Positions 15,051 through 22,559 of a stretch of DNA of 35,218 nt are shown in pieces. Position 1 is the stretch's first letter. Every line of letters begins with the position of its first letter. The DNA comes from Candidatus Woesearchaeota archaeon (lineage in GTDB: Archaea; Nanobdellota; Nanobdellia; Woesearchaeales; JASKKU01). The DNA is taken from positions 1-35,218 of the forward strand of contig JASKKU010000008.1 in NCBI GenBank assembly GCA_030154045.1, read 5' to 3'. Made by a program: the position numbers and the translations under genes. Under the pieces are notes generated by a model. It had not been told where the DNA came from. It ran no database searches and was given only the letters and a program-made list of their open reading frames with translations.

Positions 15051-16949
15051 ATGAACGATTTACCTATTTTTAAGGAACTTTTTACAATAATTCCAGAGGA
15101 TAAGATAAGCCAGATATTTTTTGAAGGAGCGAATATTGTATTGTATACAAAAGATGCAGACTTTTTCTTTAATTCAAATGGCTATTTAAAAGAGGCAGTC
15201 AACGCTCTTAAAAAAAGAATTGAGCTTAGGGCTGATCCGGCAATTATTGCTGACCAAGAGGATGTTAGGAAAGCCATAAAAGAGCTAGTGCCTGAGGAGG
15301 CTGGTGTTACAGACATTCTGTTTGATCCTGCTAGGTCAGTAGTTATCATAGAAGCTCATAAGCCTGGTTCTGTCATCGGCAAAGAAGGTTCTATTTTAAA
15401 GAGCATCAAACAGAAAACTAGGTGGACTCCTGGTGTTAGAAGGGCTCCACCAGTCAAGTCTAAGATTGTTGAAGATATAAGGAAAGTTTTGTTTCTGGAA
15501 TCTGAGTATAGGAGAGATTTCTTGAACAAAGTAGGACAAAGGATTTATGAAGGCTGGACAAAGAGTAAAAAAGAAGAATGGGTTAGAATTAGTTTTCTAG
15601 GAGGGGCTCGCCAGGTTGGCAAGAGCAGTCTGTTTTTACAAACTCCAGAATCAAGAGTTCTTTTGGATTGCGGAATTGATGTAACTGACACATCTAGGCC
15701 TTACCCATTCCTGGAAGCACCAGAGTTTAGAATTAACGAGCTTGATGCGGTTATAATCACGCATTCTCATCTAGATCACATAGGTTTAGTTCCTTATTTG
15801 TTTAAATTTGGATATCGGGGACCTGTTTACTGCACAGAACCAACCAGGGATGTTGGGGCTCTTCTCTTAATTGATTTTATTAAGGTTATGATGGAGAAGA
15901 GGCAGGACCCAATATTCACAATTGATGATGTTAAGGAGTTTATTAAGCATACAATTACTTTGGATTATGACTCAGTTACTGATATAACTCCAGATGTTAG
16001 ATTAACTTTCCACAATGCGGGCCATATTCTCGGAAGTGCAATGGCTCATATTAATGTAGGAAACGGTTTACACAATTTCTTATACACAGGAGATATTAAA
16101 TTCGCGAGATCTTTGCTTTTAGACCCTCCACCAACAAATTTCCAAAGACTAGAAACTGTAATTATGGAAAGCACTTATGGTGGAAAGGATAATGTTATGC
16201 CTTCCCGTAAACAGAGCGAAGAACTCTTGTTAAACACGGTTAAGGAAACTTTAGAAAGAGGCGGCAAGGTTCTTATTCCAGTCTTAGGTTCTGGAAGGGC
16301 ACAAGAGGTTATGGTATTAATTGAACAAGCTATAAGGAACGGTCAGTTGCCAGAGGTTCCGGTTTATATAGATGGAATGGTTTGGGATATCACCGCAATT
16401 TATTCTGTTTACCCAGAGTTTTTTAATAAAAACCTCAAGAAGATGATATTTGCTGAAGACCACAATCCTTTCTTATCAAAACATTTTAAGACTGTTGGTT
16501 CTGGAAAGGAAAGACAACAAGTGATTGAAGGTGGTCCTTGTGTAATTCTTGCCACTTCAGGTATGCTTGTAGGTGGTCCTAGCGTTGAATATCTGAGAAA
16601 CCTAGGAGATAATCCAAAGAATAGTCTTATTTTTGTTTCTTATCAAGGAGAAGGTTCACTTGGAAGACGTATTCAAAACGGAGAACGTGAGATTTACTTT
16701 GCTACTGGAGAAAACAAGCACGAGATTTTGAATTTGAGGATGAATGTAATCACGATTGATGGTTTAAGCGGTCATAGCGATAGGAAACAGTTAATGGCTT
16801 TTGTTGGGTCCCTTCAGCCAAAACCTAAGAAAGTAATTCTTGTGCATGGCGAGGTAAGCAGAGCTTTGGACCTAGCAAGTTCAATTCATAGAACTTACAA
16901 GGTTGAAACGAATTTGCCTAAGAATTTAGAAGCGATAAGGTTAAAGTAA
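15051..16949 (+). CDS. fttA: Transcription termination factor FttA (aCPSF1)
   Basis: At 632 residues this has the archaeal aCPSF1 layout: two N-terminal KH domains (GSVIGKEG at 106-113 in the second), a metallo-beta-lactamase domain and a beta-CASP domain. The zinc motif is HSHLDH at 238-243. Further metal ligands lie in NAGHILGSAM and YTGDIKF, the beta-CASP region carries ESTYGGKD, ATSGMLVGGPS and GLSGHSDRKQL, and the C-terminus has LVHGE. FttA is an endoribonuclease that cuts nascent RNA at U-rich sites and ends transcription, acting with Spt4/Spt5 and the Rpo4/7 stalk; rpo7 and spt4 are encoded 4 kb upstream. A GAGAGGTT sequence precedes the ATG. T-rich DNA follows its own stop. Confidence 0.97.
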   Translation: MNDLPIFKELFTIIPEDKISQIFFEGANIVLYTKDADFFFNSNGYLKEAVNALKKRIELRADPAIIADQEDVRKAIKELVPEEAGVTDILFDPARSVVIIEAHKPGSVIGKEGSILKSIKQKTRWTPGVRRAPPVKSKIVEDIRKVLFLESEYRRDFLNKVGQRIYEGWTKSKKEEWVRISFLGGARQVGKSSLFLQTPESRVLLDCGIDVTDTSRPYPFLEAPEFRINELDAVIITHSHLDHIGLVPYLFKFGYRGPVYCTEPTRDVGALLLIDFIKVMMEKRQDPIFTIDDVKEFIKHTITLDYDSVTDITPDVRLTFHNAGHILGSAMAHINVGNGLHNFLYTGDIKFARSLLLDPPPTNFQRLETVIMESTYGGKDNVMPSRKQSEELLLNTVKETLERGGKVLIPVLGSGRAQEVMVLIEQAIRNGQLPEVPVYIDGMVWDITAIYSVYPEFFNKNLKKMIFAEDHNPFLSKHFKTVGSGKERQQVIEGGPCVILATSGMLVGGPSVEYLRNLGDNPKNSLIFVSYQGEGSLGRRIQNGEREIYFATGENKHEILNLRMNVITIDGLSGHSDRKQLMAFVGSLQPKPKKVILVHGEVSRALDLASSIHRTYKVETNLPKNLEAIRLK

Positions 16950-16966
16950 ATCTGTTTTCTGTTCAA

Positions 16967-16982
16967 TTTTTTTGTGTTTTTT
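16967..16982 (+). terminator. Candidate U-tract terminator after fttA
   Basis: Two T-runs (TTTTTTT and TTTTTT separated by GTG) begin 18 bases after the fttA stop and lack a hairpin. This is the form expected of archaeal factor-dependent or intrinsic U-tract termination. It may serve FttA's own mRNA. Confidence 0.5.
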
Positions 16983-17092
16983 AAAACATCTTAAAAATTT
17001 ATTCTAACTCTTTTTCCTTTTTTAAATGAGTTTTTAAACAATTTCTGAAATCAAAAATATATTTGTTAAATAATTGTTTTTAAGATAAAAAC

Positions 17093-17101
17093 ATATTTAA
17101 A
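17093..17101 (+). promoter_or_regulatory. TATA box of the ribonucleotide reductase gene
   Basis: ATATTTAAA, with its TTTAAA centred at 17098.5, predicts a start site near 17125. That places the whole pair of palindromes (17128-17175) in or just after the initiation region, with a leader of about 55 bases before the start codon. Confidence 0.55.
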
Positions 17102-17127
17102 GATTGATGCTGAAAAAAAGCATAGGA

Positions 17128-17143
17128 CAACAGAATATTGTTG
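17128..17143. promoter_or_regulatory. NrdR-box-like palindrome, upstream copy
   Basis: ACAACA (17127-17132) and TGTTGT (17139-17144) are inverted around 17135.5. Against the bacterial NrdR-box consensus ACACWATATATWGTGT this 16-mer matches at about 10 positions, strongly on the right half. Its centre is 32 bp from that of the stronger copy downstream, the usual three-turn spacing of paired NrdR boxes. Confidence 0.5.
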
Positions 17144-17159
17144 TTTGTGTGGAGTAATA

Positions 17160-17175
17160 ACACAATATATTGTGG
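17160..17175. promoter_or_regulatory. NrdR-box-like palindrome, downstream copy
   Basis: The 16-mer ACACAATATATTGTGG matches the bacterial NrdR-box consensus ACACWATATATWGTGT at 15 of 16 positions and contains the perfect 14-bp palindrome CACAATATATTGTG (17161-17174). It ends three bases before the first ATG of the class II ribonucleotide reductase gene. Confidence 0.65.
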
Positions 17176-17178
17176 TGT

Positions 17179-19869
17179 ATGAATATGACACAGAATTTTA
17201 TGGAACAAAATTTACCCAAGTATGTAATTAAACGAAGCGGTGTTAAAGTTGAGTTTGATGTAAATAGGATTAAGAATTCTATTTGGAGGGCAATGCTTAG
17301 CGAAAATAAAGCTGATGAAAAAGTGTTAAACGATGTTGTTGAAGAAGTACTTCATTTGATATCCCAACAATATGCTAATAGGGAACCGAGTGTTGAAGAG
17401 ATACAGGATTTAATTGAGATTTCTTTAATGCGTAAGAGTTTATTTGATGTAGCAAAGTCTTTTATCATATATAGAAAGAAGAAAGCAGACGAGCGTAATG
17501 AAAAGAAGAACCTTCTGAATGTTTCTCAGCTCGATGATGTTGAAAAATCCTTCTCGCTTAATGCCATCAGGGTTTTGGCTTCAAGGTATCTTATAAAAAA
17601 TGAAGAAAACAAAATCGTAGAAAGGCCAAGACAGTTGTTTGAACGCGTTAGTATTATTTCTATTTTGGCTGAGTTGCTTTTTGATGAAAAAGTCTATTCT
17701 AAGGATACAGGTTTTAAACAGGATACAAAAAGAATAGATGAGTTGCTCGCGTTAAGTGATGAGTTTGACAACAAGTATGCAATTGGCCGCTATAAACTAA
17801 ACAAGTACTTTTTTGAAAGAATGCTTTTGTTATTTAAAGAGCTTGCTTCTGAAGGGCATATGCTTGTTTCAATTGATGAGTTCTTGAAGCTTCTTGAGAC
17901 CGGTTATTTCAATAAATATGAAGAGATGATTGATGAGGTGTTTGAGCTTTTAACTCATAAAGTGTTTATGCCAAACACTCCTGCTTTGATAAATGCTGGC
18001 CGCAGACTCGGAATGCTCTCTGCGTGTTTCACTTTAGATGTGGAAGATGATATGGAATCAATTATGCAATTAGCTCATGACGTTGCTATAATCCAAAAAT
18101 GCGGTGGTGGCACAGGTATTAATTTTTCTAAACTTAGGCCCAAGGATGATGTTGTTGACTCTACTAAAGGAGTTTCTTCAGGACCAATTTCTTTTATGAA
18201 ACTCATTGATTCGGTTTCGGATGTAATCAAACAAGGAGGCGTTAGAAGAGGAGCAAACATGGGCATTTTAGAAGATTGGCATCCAGATATTATTGATTTT
18301 ATAAAAGCAAAAGAAACAGACGGTGTTTTGTCAAATTTCAATATCTCTGTAGGTTTGTGGGATGATTTCTGGCAGGCTTTACTTGAAGGGAGGAAGTATT
18401 CTATTATAAATCCGAGAACCAATAAAGAAGTTAGAAAACAGGATGCCAAAGAGATATTTGATATGATATCTTATTATGCTTGGTCTATTGCTGATCCAGG
18501 TGTTTTGTTCTTAGATAATATCAATAGGAGAAATGTTTTAGAGCCTGCAAAGAAAGCAAAGATTAATGTAACGAATCCTTGCGGTGAAGAACCTCTGTAT
18601 CCGAACGAGTCTTGCAATTTGGCAAGCATTAGTTTGAACAAGTTTGTGAAGGATGGACAGTTTGATTGGCAGGAGTTTGATAGTGTTGTGCGCAAGGTTG
18701 CAAGGTATCTTAATAATATGATGGAAGTTAACAATTATCCCCTAGAAAAGATTCACAAAGCAACTAAATTGACAAGGAGAATTGGTGTTGGAGTTATGGG
18801 CTTGGCTGAAGCTCTCTTTATGATGAAGATAAAATACAACAGCAGTGAAGGTTTTAGTTTCATGCGTAAAGTGATGGAACATTTAACATATAACGCTTAT
18901 TTAGAATCAGTTCAATTATCCAAGGAAAGAGGACCTTTCCCATTATTCGATAAGACCAAGTATGTTGATGGAGAATTGCCTGTAGAAGGATTTTATCATA
19001 GGGAACTTTGGACTTTGAACTGGGATGAGTTAGTTAAACAAATTAAAAAGCACGGTTTAAGGAATGGGATGGTATCTACATGTCCGCCAACAGGTTCAGT
19101 AAGCATGATTGCAGATACTACAAGCGGTATTGAACCTGTGTTTGCATTAGTGTTTGAGAAGAGAGTAACGGTTGGCAATTTCTTCTATATTGATCCTGTT
19201 TTTGAGGGAGAGCTTAAGAAAAGAGGTCTTTATAGTGAAGAGCTATTAAAGAAAATTAGCGAGAATGCAGGCAGTATTCAAACAATTGAAGGAATTCCTG
19301 AAGACTTAAAGGAGGTGTTCGTTACAGCAATGGATTTGCATTGGCTTGACCATTTGGTTGCTCAAGGAGAGATGCAGTTGTGGGTTACAGATAGTATTAG
19401 TAAAACGATAAACATGAAGAAGAATGTTAGTGTTGAAGATATTAAGTATGCGTATCTGATTGCGCACGAACTCAATTGCAAAGGCGTCACAGTTTATAGA
19501 GATGGAAGCAAGTTTGGTCAAGTACTTAATGTGGAAGGTGATGGTTCTGAGGAGATTATGTTAAAACCTTCAAAATATGCGATTGATAAATTAAAAAGCA
19601 TATTAGAAAAAGACCCAAGATACTCTAGGTTTATTGACTTTGATTCAGTGGTTGAGTCCGACGCAAACAAATCTTTGGATGTATTCATTATGAAAAAAGA
19701 TGACACGGAACCAGAAACCAAAAGTAAACGAAATTTTAGAAGAGTAGTTAGTAAAGAAGATGGAATCGTTGGCAAAGATATTTGTCCGATCTGTGGAGGA
19801 AAATTAACTTCAGAATCGGGATGCAAGACTTGTCATAATTGTGGATGGAGCGCTTGTACGATTAGTTAA
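17179..19869 (+). CDS. nrdJ: Class II (adenosylcobalamin-dependent) ribonucleotide reductase
   Basis: The roughly 896-residue enzyme reduces ribonucleotides to deoxyribonucleotides. An N-terminal ATP-cone (VIKRSGVKVEFDVNRIKNSI) senses ATP/dATP. The catalytic barrel includes MPNTPALINAG, CGGGTGINFSKLRP, NPCGEEPLYPNESCNL and CPPTGSVSMIADTTSGIEP, which carry the radical cysteine and Glu of the NPCGE type. The C-terminus has a zinc-binding cluster (CPICGG...CKTCHNCGW) with the terminal redox cysteines. No small radical subunit is encoded nearby, and the form fits oxygen-independent, B12-using enzymes. Possible starts are TTG 17170, ATG 17179 and ATG 17185; the last has GGTG at a good distance. 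The leader carries a likely NrdR operator. It ends overlapping the next gene by four bases. Confidence 0.95.
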   Translation: MNMTQNFMEQNLPKYVIKRSGVKVEFDVNRIKNSIWRAMLSENKADEKVLNDVVEEVLHLISQQYANREPSVEEIQDLIEISLMRKSLFDVAKSFIIYRKKKADERNEKKNLLNVSQLDDVEKSFSLNAIRVLASRYLIKNEENKIVERPRQLFERVSIISILAELLFDEKVYSKDTGFKQDTKRIDELLALSDEFDNKYAIGRYKLNKYFFERMLLLFKELASEGHMLVSIDEFLKLLETGYFNKYEEMIDEVFELLTHKVFMPNTPALINAGRRLGMLSACFTLDVEDDMESIMQLAHDVAIIQKCGGGTGINFSKLRPKDDVVDSTKGVSSGPISFMKLIDSVSDVIKQGGVRRGANMGILEDWHPDIIDFIKAKETDGVLSNFNISVGLWDDFWQALLEGRKYSIINPRTNKEVRKQDAKEIFDMISYYAWSIADPGVLFLDNINRRNVLEPAKKAKINVTNPCGEEPLYPNESCNLASISLNKFVKDGQFDWQEFDSVVRKVARYLNNMMEVNNYPLEKIHKATKLTRRIGVGVMGLAEALFMMKIKYNSSEGFSFMRKVMEHLTYNAYLESVQLSKERGPFPLFDKTKYVDGELPVEGFYHRELWTLNWDELVKQIKKHGLRNGMVSTCPPTGSVSMIADTTSGIEPVFALVFEKRVTVGNFFYIDPVFEGELKKRGLYSEELLKKISENAGSIQTIEGIPEDLKEVFVTAMDLHWLDHLVAQGEMQLWVTDSISKTINMKKNVSVEDIKYAYLIAHELNCKGVTVYRDGSKFGQVLNVEGDGSEEIMLKPSKYAIDKLKSILEKDPRYSRFIDFDSVVESDANKSLDVFIMKKDDTEPETKSKRNFRRVVSKEDGIVGKDICPICGGKLTSESGCKTCHNCGWSACTIS

Positions 19870-20591
19870 TTTCTTTCTTTTTTTTGGAAGTATTCTTCGT
19901 TTAATTTCAATACATTTGTTTTTGCGGTTTTTTCTTTGATGATTATTCCTCTTCTTAATAGAGAGCTAACATTTCTTGAAACAGAGGACTTTGGCAAACC
20001 TAACCTCTTTGTGAGTTCTGATTGAGTGACTGTTTTTTCTTTTAAGAGAATCTCAATAATTATTTTTTGTCTATCGTTAAGTTCATCAAAGTTAAATTTG
20101 TTTTTTCGCTGTTTTGCTAGTATTAAAGTTAAAACTAACGATAATACAACTGTTAAAGTGATGAAGAAGATTAAGAGATAATTTGTTTTTTGTGTTTTAA
20201 TTGCAGAAAATTGTAAAACTAATTCTAAATTTTTCGAGGAATCAGAGCCCTTGATAACAATCCTGTCTTTTTCGGTAGTTATTATGAATCTTGTAGAAGA
20301 TTTGAAATAGTTTAACAAAGCATCAGAAGGAAGTCTTATGTTGTAGTTTATAGCTTCGAAGAAACATTCTGGAGATATGTTTACTAAAATCTTGTTGTTT
20401 TTTATTTGTGTAAATTTCAAACTGTCTTTAATATTTTCTAATTCCGGGCAGTCGGTTTGTCCCGAGATGATCACTTCTCCTTTGTTATTTATATCAATAG
20501 TTAAATCGCCAAAGTATGCGAAGGCAAAATGCGTTATAAAAATATAGCAGATTATTATAAAAGTGACCGTTGATTTTTTGATCGTTCCCAT
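19866..20591 (-). CDS. Membrane-bound winged-helix regulator (COG2512-like)
   Basis: The 241-residue protein has a signal or anchor segment at about 8-25, an extracellular beta-rich domain of about 110 residues with two cysteines (TDCPEL and SPECFF) that may form a disulfide, one membrane segment at about 137-160, and a cytoplasmic winged helix-turn-helix of the MarR/IclR kind (LNDRQKIIIEILLK, VTQSELTKRLGLPKSSVSRNVSSLLRRG). This outside-sensor, inside-DNA-binder layout resembles archaeal membrane-associated regulators of COG2512. It diverges from the sequon-rich secreted protein gene, and GTTCC repeats lie in the shared promoter, so it may control that gene and itself (inference). The ATG is 29.5 bp from an AT-rich TATA centre. 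Confidence 0.8.
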   Translation of the reverse strand: MGTIKKSTVTFIIICYIFITHFAFAYFGDLTIDINNKGEVIISGQTDCPELENIKDSLKFTQIKNNKILVNISPECFFEAINYNIRLPSDALLNYFKSSTRFIITTEKDRIVIKGSDSSKNLELVLQFSAIKTQKTNYLLIFFITLTVVLSLVLTLILAKQRKNKFNFDELNDRQKIIIEILLKEKTVTQSELTKRLGLPKSSVSRNVSSLLRRGIIIKEKTAKTNVLKLNEEYFQKKERN

Positions 20592-20633
20592 TGTTCCGCC
20601 AAGTTTCCGGCAAAAATATTTATATTGTTCCGC
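20584..20633. repeat. GTTCC repeats around the divergent promoter
   Basis: Four GTTCC-like words occur in the same direction at 20584, 20593, 20603 (GTTTCC) and 20627. The longest exact copy is TTGTTCCGC at 20591-20599 and 20625-20633, 34 bp apart and flanking the TATA element ATATTTATAT at 20616-20625. They could be binding sites for the adjacent winged-helix regulator; the first lies inside its coding start. Confidence 0.45.
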
Positions 20634-20673
20634 TACTATGTTATTATTAGAATTTAGATTTTAAATCTTTTTC

Positions 20674-20680
20674 GGAGGTG
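20674..20680 (+). promoter_or_regulatory. Shine-Dalgarno of the sequon-protein gene
   Basis: GGAGGTG lies seven bases before the ATG at 20688 and matches the archaeal anti-Shine-Dalgarno well. Together with the TATA centred near 20620 it implies a leader of about 40 bases. Confidence 0.65.
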
Positions 20681-20687
20681 AAGAAAA

Positions 20688-21770
20688 ATGAAAAGCAAGT
20701 TAGGAATTTTGATGCTGGTCTTTGTAGCATTAGTTTTGGTGGTTGTTCCTTTAACCTTAGCTGATGAAAACGAAACTTTGTCTGGAGAAAATGAAACTCA
20801 AATTGAAAATGAAACTGAGATTGATAATGAAACTGGAATTGAAAATGAAACGGTGACTGAAGAAAATGAAAGTGATATGGAAAACGAAACTGAGGTTGAG
20901 GATAATACCAAAGTTATTGAGTCTGAAGACCAAGCTTTGAAAGCTTTTACAAATGGTATAGGTGCAAAGGTGAGGCTATTACAATTATATAAATCAGTAG
21001 AAAGACAGATTATAAAAGGCGAAGAAGTAGTCAGAGCAATTAAAGAAATTAAGCCGGAATATAATACATCTGAACTTGAGTTGATTTTGGAAAACTTAAA
21101 GGCTTTAGCCGATGAGATTAATGACAGTGTTTCTCAAATCCCAGACCAACTTACCGAAGAAAACATTTCTGAATTGAGCGCTAATTTTGTAGCTTTAATT
21201 AATGAAAGTAGAACTTTAATTAGACAATTTGGAACAATTTTGCATGAAGACTTTTCAGAGAGCGAACTTTCGCAAATAAGAGCCGAAGTTAATAAAAGAG
21301 TACAGGAAAGAATGAAGACTAAGCTTAAGGCTATTCATGAAAAGGTTTTAGAGTATGCAAAGAAGCATAATGAAGAGGTAATAAGAGCTGTGTTTGGTAA
21401 ACGAATTTTGAATGAATCTGATTTAGTAGATAAGGAAAAGATAAGAGAAAAGCTTAGAAGTGTTTTGAGGAATAGAAATCAAGAGATTAATCAGTTAAAA
21501 GAGAGAATTAAACAAATGAGAGAAGTTCAGAAACAGCAAATTGAAAGAATAAAAACTAGGATACAGACTTTAAAGCGAGAGGGAAAACTTGGCGAAGGTA
21601 TTGAAGAAAGAATCATGTCTAGATTAAATGAAAGAGTTAGGAATAATACACAATTAGAAGAAAGACTAGCTAAGCTGAAAACAAAGAGAACTCCAATCTT
21701 TGATAAGATAAAAGCGCTTAGAGAGAGAAAAACTCCGGGCGCTCCAGTAAATACAGGGATGAGAAGATAA
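20688..21770 (+). CDS. Secreted coiled-coil protein with a dense N-glycosylation sequon stalk
   Basis: The 360 residues begin with a signal peptide ending near LTLAD (about residue 26). Residues 27-68 hold seven N-x-T/S sequons, at N28, N35, N41, N47, N53, N60 and N66, nearly all NET, spaced 5-7 residues apart within a Glu-rich linker. At least six more sequons occur later (NTS, NDS, NIS, NES, NES, NNT). From about residue 80 the protein is mostly helical, with a long charged coiled coil at about 195-345 rich in Arg, Lys and Glu. The C-terminus is basic and has no second membrane segment. I infer an exported, heavily N-glycosylated surface protein modified by AglB. No family name can be given. 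Confidence 0.82.
   Translation: MKSKLGILMLVFVALVLVVVPLTLADENETLSGENETQIENETEIDNETGIENETVTEENESDMENETEVEDNTKVIESEDQALKAFTNGIGAKVRLLQLYKSVERQIIKGEEVVRAIKEIKPEYNTSELELILENLKALADEINDSVSQIPDQLTEENISELSANFVALINESRTLIRQFGTILHEDFSESELSQIRAEVNKRVQERMKTKLKAIHEKVLEYAKKHNEEVIRAVFGKRILNESDLVDKEKIREKLRSVLRNRNQEINQLKERIKQMREVQKQQIERIKTRIQTLKREGKLGEGIEERIMSRLNERVRNNTQLEERLAKLKTKRTPIFDKIKALRERKTPGAPVNTGMRR
20766..20891 (+). repeat. Degenerate coding repeat encoding the sequon stalk
   Basis: Imperfect units of 15-21 bp containing GAAAATGAAACT-like words repeat in frame, each encoding E-N-E-T with a short acidic spacer. Silent changes between copies (AAC/AAT, ACT/ACG) show the repeat is not recent and that the amino-acid pattern has been kept. 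Confidence 0.7.
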
Positions 21771-21870
21771 AGTTTTAATGGCTTAACTTAAAACAAGTGA
21801 CAAAATTTTAAATATGTTTTTTATTGTTTTTTAATTGTCGCTTTTTTTAAATCAAAAGAGGTGATGTTTA

Positions 21871-22113
21871 ATGAAAAAAGCCATGATCGCAGGAATATTA
21901 GTTTTTGTAATCTTAGGAATGCTATTAACATCTTGTTCAACTCAGCAATCAGGTAATCAAGTTAATATTAATGCTGAAACTAATGAACAACCATCGCAGA
22001 ATGCAAACGAACAGCCAGCAAACGTAGATGCAGAAGTGAATACAACTGTAGATGAACTTGATGATGTCTTAGTAGACCCTAACGAAGAGATTGAGATCGG
22101 CGAGATTATCTAA
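21871..22113 (+). CDS. Small acidic lipoprotein
   Basis: The 80-residue protein has a lipoprotein signal with lipobox LLTSC, giving a mature chain of about 59 residues. That chain is rich in Asn, Gln, Glu and Asp and ends in an acidic tail, NEEIEIGEII. The mature part looks disordered and no domain is recognised. An AGAGGTGAT Shine-Dalgarno lies five bases before the ATG, and a TATA-like TTTAAA at 21807-21812 gives a leader of about 33 bases. It follows the sequon protein in the same direction but has its own promoter. Confidence 0.75.
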   Translation: MKKAMIAGILVFVILGMLLTSCSTQQSGNQVNINAETNEQPSQNANEQPANVDAEVNTTVDELDDVLVDPNEEIEIGEII

Positions 22114-22205
22114 GAAATTTTTATTTTTTATACTTTTCTTCTAGTTCTACATCATCTATAAAACAAAAAACTTTAAAAATTAGCTCTTGTTGCTTTCAAT
22201 TAAAA

Positions 22206-22279
22206 GGGCCCTTAGCTTAGCTTGGTAGAGCATCCGGCTCTTAACCGGAAGGTCGGGGGTTCGAAGCCCCCAGGGCTCA
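22206..22279 (+). tRNA. tRNA-Lys (anticodon CUU)
   Basis: The 74 bases form a full cloverleaf: acceptor GGGCCCT with AGGGCTC (one G-U pair), D-arm GCTTAGCTTGGTAGAGC, anticodon loop CTCTTAA in the stem TCCGG/CCGGA, T-loop TTCGAAG, and discriminator A. CCA is not encoded. A TATA core TTTAAA (22172-22177) is centred 31.5 bp upstream of the mature 5' end. Confidence 0.97.
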
Positions 22280-22380
22280 TACATTACTCTTTCTAAAGTT
22301 GTTATTGGATTTTTATAAAGAATATTCTTTTGCTAGTTAATTTCTTCTAGAGCTGTTATTTAGAAAGAATTTAATGAAAG

Positions 22381-22454
22381 GGTGGCAGCCGGGATTTGAA
22401 CCCGGTCTAAGAGGGCCACAACCTCTCGTGCTGCCAGGTTACACCACCGCCACC
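22381..22454 (-). tRNA. tRNA-His (anticodon GUG)
   Basis: Read on the minus strand the gene has anticodon loop TTGTGGC (GUG), acceptor GTGGCGG with CTGCCAC, discriminator C73, and an encoded G at position -1 that pairs with it, the identity feature of tRNA-His. The T-arm is CCGGG-TTCAAAT-CCCGG. A TATA-like ATTTATAA (22481-22488) is centred 31.5 bp before position 1. HisRS is encoded 4 kb away. Confidence 0.97.
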
Positions 22455-22559
22455 ATATTGTTTTTGGAAAGATGAAGCAGTTATAAATTTTTCTTTCAGA
22501 AATAGCACTTCTTATAAGTAGTAAATTTTATAAATTGCAGACTTTTTCATTCAATAAAA

